A stretch of 64,000 bases of DNA from Rotaria macrura (lineage: Eukaryota > Rotifera > Eurotatoria > Philodinida > Philodinidae), in the NCBI GenBank assembly GCA_900239685.1, contig OENT01000037.1, positions 186,001 to 250,000 on the forward strand, given 5' to 3'. The position numbers and the translations under genes were made by a program. Below are positions 59,763 through 64,000 of this stretch, in pieces. The first letter of the stretch is position 1, and each line of letters opens with the position of its first letter. The notes below the pieces were generated by a model. It ran no database searches, had not been told where the DNA came from, and was given only the letters and a program-made list of their open reading frames with translations.

Positions 59763-60144
59763 TAGGTATGCACCAATGCTAAATAGTCGATATCAAAGAT
59801 GAATGTTTTTTGATATCTAAAACCCTCAGTCCCTACTAAGCCTTCAGCTCATTTATAGACAATTTTGATTAGGCTAGCCAATGGTACTATCAAAATTTAC
59901 AGAACTAGATGAAAAGAAAAAACGACTGGGGGAGTTTGGTCAAAACTCGAAATTTTTGGTTATTTTACCAAACGCCCCCAGTCGTTTTTTCTTTTCATCT
60001 AGTTCTGTAAATTTTGATAGTACCATTGGCTAGCCTAGTCAAAATTGACTGAAAATGAGCTGAAGGCTTAGTAGGGACTGAGGGTTTTAGATATCAAAAA
60101 ACATTCATCTTTGATATCGACTATTTAGCTCTGGTGCATACATA
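59763..60144. mobile_element. Foldback MITE, hAT-like, 382 bp
   Basis: Almost entirely two inverted arms (59763-59940 and 59967-60144) around a 26-bp spacer, so the whole element can form one long hairpin. The arms are nearly identical, with a few substitutions. The ends read TAGGTATGCACC and, inverted, TATGTATGCACC. The element is flanked by a perfect 8-bp direct repeat, AATATGGA (59755-59762 and 60145-60152). An 8-bp target duplication and a TA-starting terminus are typical of hAT elements. No transposase. High arm identity suggests a fairly young copy. Confidence 0.82.
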
Positions 60145-60152
60145 AATATGGA

Positions 60153-61546
60153 ATGTATTAAAATATAATTTGATAGTCGAGAAATCTGAAAACGAACCTA
60201 CTGTATCAGAACCGGCCTTAAAGATGAAGAAGAATTACTCTACCTCATAGGAACACAGTGATAATCGATTTAACTAGTTACTAATCATTAACATTAAAAT
60301 ACAATATAATCAATGCAACAAAGTTCTCCGTGAGATGTACGAATTCACTCAGCTCGATGTCGTGTCATAATACTTGCTTGCTTAACAGCATACGTACATG
60401 TTTGAAAGAGCAAATTTTATAAATCATCTCAGATTAAGTATGTGAATCTCAAGTATGTTCATCATGATAAATAGGAGGAGTTAAGTGAACCAAACCATAA
60501 CTTACATCAACGTATGGTCATGTGTAGTATATTCATGTGCCTGCCAACGAGAGATTAGGATGTACAGATATTTTTTATGCAATTAAGAAACTATCATCGA
60601 TAAAAAGAACTAAAGGAAACTCATTCATTTTATGGAAAATGTACTATTTTTCAGAAAACAAAACGGTAATCCTATGACTTGTGTACCATTTTTCAATGGA
60701 AAACTTTTATTGATTTTTAACTTTGTAGAGAATTACCATGCAATAATGAATAATCTATGAGGAAATCAAGAAAAAAGATGCTCTTTCCTTAAAAATAAGC
60801 AGCTTCATTTACGAAACAAAATTATACAGAAAATATTGCCTCCTGTCTATAAACTAGGTAGGACTGTGCGAGCTATATCATAGTATAGTGAAAGTCGAAA
60901 AAGAGTTGCTCTCAGAAATACGTTGATCACTTTCTGAGTTGATCTTTTCAATAGTGACTCGTACTGTTGCAAATCGAGTTATGTGCAATGATCTTTATTC
61001 AATTCAAGTGCTTATAATAACATTATTTGTTTTATCGAACTAATGAAACAACAGTACTAATTATTGAAAACTGTTGTATTTCAATTTAAATGATTTGAGC
61101 TCAAAATATTCCGAAACAGTACAGGTAACAAACAATGGGGATCATTTCGGCAATTCATGAAGAAAATTTTCTTTGGAACTAGCATTCCTTTTGTCCACAC
61201 TACGATAAACAAGGCTGACTATTTTCCAGTCCTCGTATGTAACGGAGTCGGACTTATTTTTCACACATTAGTAACAATACAGGGATACCCTGTTGCTTCA
61301 TGCCTTTTCCATTGTTAACAATGTAAACATGTGTTGAGATTCATTCACGATCATGAATTAAGCGGCGAGCATGTGTTTCGTCATGAAAATCACTCGGATA
61401 CACTAAACTACATTATTATAGTGCTCCAAAAAGGGGAACATTCAAAAGAGCCTATTTGGATTAGTTGTATTCGGAAACCAGCATGTAGCTTCATTGTATT
61501 CAATTTTATTTATATTATACTATGTAATTAGGAGAGATCTAATTGC
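60153..61546. other. Intergenic between two DNA elements
   Basis: AT-rich sequence with no supported gene. A frame at 61,331-61,531 is short and unsupported. Confidence 0.45.
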
Positions 61547-62290
61547 TAGATATGTGCCAGGTAAGCACAAAGCAGGGTAGGGTAAGCACTGCGAAGGGTA
61601 GGGCAGAGCACAGGGTATGAATTCGGAGGAGTGGAGTACAAGATGGTGGAAGTAAAGATCCAATAAATTAAAGTTAAGTCAGAAAAAGAAAGAAATCATG
61701 GAAATTAAAGTAAATGTATTCTTAGCTGAGTCGTTAAGAAGGTGACTAACTTTGAGTGGCATATCCCAACCATTATTCATGTGTAGAATAAACAAACCAA
61801 CCTTAATTCAATCACAAAAACACATTAGTATATTGTACTTATATAGTAATGAAATAACTTCGAACGTCGGTGAAAAAAATCGATTGTACTTCTTTTGTTA
61901 TTTAATTTTTTGTATTGTTTTCTTTAAATTCATGCTTTGTTAAAATGATTTTTATTTGTAAATATGTCCAAAAAATGATCAAAAACTATATACGATGCGA
62001 AAAAACGAGTAACTTTGATGAACATTAAAGCATGGCTGGTAGATTCTACCGATTGAGGAAAAATAAGAATAACAAACCATAAAGGTATTATACTATAAAA
62101 TTTAGTGTAGCGTAGGGTAAACAAATCTAAAATTTTTGCAGGGTAGGGTAAGAGTAAAGAATTGTAGAAATTTTGCAGGTTAGGGTAGGGTGCAGAGAAG
62201 AGGACCTACACGGTAGGATAGGACAAGGTTAAAGAAAAATTCCTTTATCAGGGTACAGGGTAAGAGAAAAGTTTACCCTGGACATCTCTA
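61547..62290. mobile_element. Non-autonomous hAT-like element with G-rich subterminal repeats
   Basis: The ends are similar inverted repeats: left TAGATATGTGCCAGGTAAG, right (inverted) TAGAGATGTCCAGGGTAAA. They are flanked by an imperfect 8-bp duplication, CTAATTGC (61539-61546) and CTCATTAC (62291-62298). Just inside both ends are clusters of a G-rich motif (GCAGGGTAGGGTAAG and variants, about 61,558-61,618 and 62,105-62,275), strikingly richer in G than the surroundings. Subterminal motif clusters of this kind are where hAT transposases bind in elements such as Ac. The AT-rich middle encodes no transposase. The mismatches suggest an older copy than the 59.8-kb element. Confidence 0.68.
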
Positions 62291-64000
62291 CTCATTACTG
62301 AGTCACTACTGTTTTTGTGCCATTTTACAATATATTCTATGTTATTTCTTTATAGATCACTTATAGAAGCCTTTTAATTGCAAAAGAAAACGGAAGTGTG
62401 CACGAGATTAGACCGAGTATGATACAAATTTTTCATCATTCCATAGATTCAGTAAGTACAGATATAAGTATCTCTCTCTTTCAAATACCAATGTCTTGGA
62501 AATAATCTCATCATAAGTAGTGATAACTAACAATAACTAGTTCATTGATAAAAACAGTCGGATAGGAGGTGAATAAATTTTCACGATCACAACATACGAA
62601 TGATGAGTGGATATGTGTATATACGGGAAAAAAACAATTAACACCCTTCAGTGTAAATCTTATACAAAAACAATAAGCAAACATGTACGGATATGAAAAT
62701 ATATGAACGCTTCGAAAAATGAAATCTAACATAAAGACGAAGGTGTATCCGATTTTTTATTTTTCATGGAGCTTTCGTCAAGAAAGGATGACTAAACAAC
62801 ATCTGAAATGTTCTTTGAAAAAATAACCGACGACAATTGTATCAGTTTCTTAATAAAAAAATGAATGACATTATGTCGTAGATGAAGTAGAATAAGTACC
62901 AATAGTATATGCTGATATTATTCATAGAAGAATAGGCGTAGAAACTCAGACTGTAATCTAATTTCAGTTTAGAAGCATTCTCGACCTCTTTCTTATTTGA
63001 TCATATATTTCCACAATCACATATCACAATATATTTTATCAATCATTTCTTTCATTTTACACTATACGATAGTGGAGGTGAAATCGAAACTTACTAAAAA
63101 CCATTTGATCAAGTCTACGACTCGGACATTCGTGTGACAAGTGTACGATATGATGTAAACAAAACTGAGAAAACTTATCATGGCAGTTAGTAATGAGCGA
63201 CGCGGCACTCATAAAAACATCTGAAAGAAAGCGATTCTATTTGATGTTTTATAATTGGCTTGATTACTTGAATCATGCAACGATTTATGAGATCAGTGTT
63301 TCAGTTATCTTGTCTCTGGTAATGCAAATATTTATAACAAGCTAAAATTGTCCCGTTTGAGTTTAGTTAATATCTCTAGTTGTGAAAAATTTTTTTTATG
63401 AATCCATATACACCGTGAAAACGAGTTGAACAGCATTTCATGTAGAAATTAACTGTGCAGATCAATCAGTATAACATGAAAGAGATACGTATTCATGAAA
63501 AGTACATCACAACTAGGATGGTACTTATTTCATAACAATGAAAAGATTCCAGTGCTATCTACCGAATTTCTTATTTCTCTACTTATCGGTTATGGACCGC
63601 ATAAAAAATGAGATAGAGAACGATGAATAGAATGTCAGAATAAAATTCTCTCAATCTTTAAATGAGTCAATCGAGAAGAGAATTCCACCAAAATAAATCA
63701 ACCAACCCAACTGAAATAGTATGTGTTATAAGATTCACATAGAAAAACAATCCCATCGCTTGTATAATCATAGGCCTGGTGCATTATAAAAATAGAAAGA
63801 TTTAGTTCTTAATTGACTGAATCGATCTATGAATTGGTAGATGTAACGAAAAATCACAATTCTATAGTTTTTATGAGCAAGCGGCATAAAATTTTAAAAG
63901 TTCGTTGGATAAAAAGTATGAATAAATGTCGTAGAAACATGGATTACTTGTTTGACGAAAGTCTGTTTGTATTTAGTCGACCATTATTTCAGATTTCACA
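62291..64000. other. Intergenic to window end, no gene seen
   Basis: AT-rich DNA without supported genes, RNA genes or repeats. Frames such as 62,511-62,732 have no splice context. Confidence 0.45.

Noticed and set aside
61558-62275. GGGTAGGG-type runs resembling telomeric repeats
   Set aside because: They are irregular, clustered only just inside two inverted ends, and explained better as subterminal repeats of a hAT-like element.
1-64000. CRISPR arrays, bacterial operons, riboswitches, rRNA genes, retrovirus-like or Polinton-like elements
   Set aside because: None were recognised; the window reads as an animal nuclear locus with spliced genes and only small DNA-transposon-type elements.

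Overview
The window looks like nuclear DNA of a small invertebrate animal, most probably a bdelloid rotifer. It is AT-rich, and its genes are split by very short introns (mostly about 45-75 bp, GT...AG, with GTAAGT/GTATGT-type donors). Animal genes can be recognised (AP-1 mu, Integrator subunit 11, complex I MWFE subunit, a Frizzled-type cysteine-rich domain). One gene at 17 kb carries a domain that I associate, from memory, with large rotifer-specific families. The organism is an inference; no database was searched. Exon models below were built by hand: phases were checked across each junction, and each complete model gives a total length divisible by three.

Layout. 0-2.1 kb: no intact gene, only coding-like scraps. 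2.2-3.9 kb (+): AP-1 complex mu subunit. 4.4-4.8 kb (+): small hypothetical protein. 7.6-10.3 kb and 14.0-16.8 kb (-): two related seven-exon genes of an unrecognised family (a beta-grasp-like N-terminus and a conserved C-terminal domain with weak CSL/RBP-J-like features). The second has a 1.16-kb element with long terminal inverted repeats in an intron. 17.1-18.1 kb (+): intronless gene with the rotifer-type domain, head to head with the previous gene. 18.4-21.4 kb (-): EF-hand-fold protein with a long disordered tail, tail to tail with the 17-kb gene. 21.8-23.0 kb (-): tail-anchored ankyrin protein resembling the piRNA factor GASZ/ASZ1. 25.1-26.6 kb (+): secreted Frizzled-CRD protein. 26.6-35.6 kb: gene-poor, with a near-perfect palindrome centred on an N at 30,472, one tiny membrane-protein ORF and scattered exons of uncertain status. 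35.6-38.2 kb (-): 13-exon unrecognised gene. 38.2-44.0 kb: empty. 44.0-46.7 kb (-): disordered protein with a PP1-docking motif. 46.7-51.1 kb: mostly empty. 51.2-56.5 kb (-): INTS11. 57.0-57.4 kb (-): NDUFA1. 58.1-59.4 kb (-): cell-cycle-like protein with an RRLF cyclin-docking motif. 59.4-64 kb: two non-autonomous hAT-like DNA elements and no gene.

The genes do not form one pathway. Several are housekeeping: vesicle coat, respiratory chain, RNA 3'-end processing. The most interesting parts are the tandem orphan family at 7.6-16.8 kb, the GASZ-like gene, the short-motif proteins (PP1 and cyclin docking), and the non-coding elements (intronic inverted-repeat element, hAT-like elements with 8-bp target duplications, central palindrome). 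No retrovirus-like or Polinton-like element was recognised.
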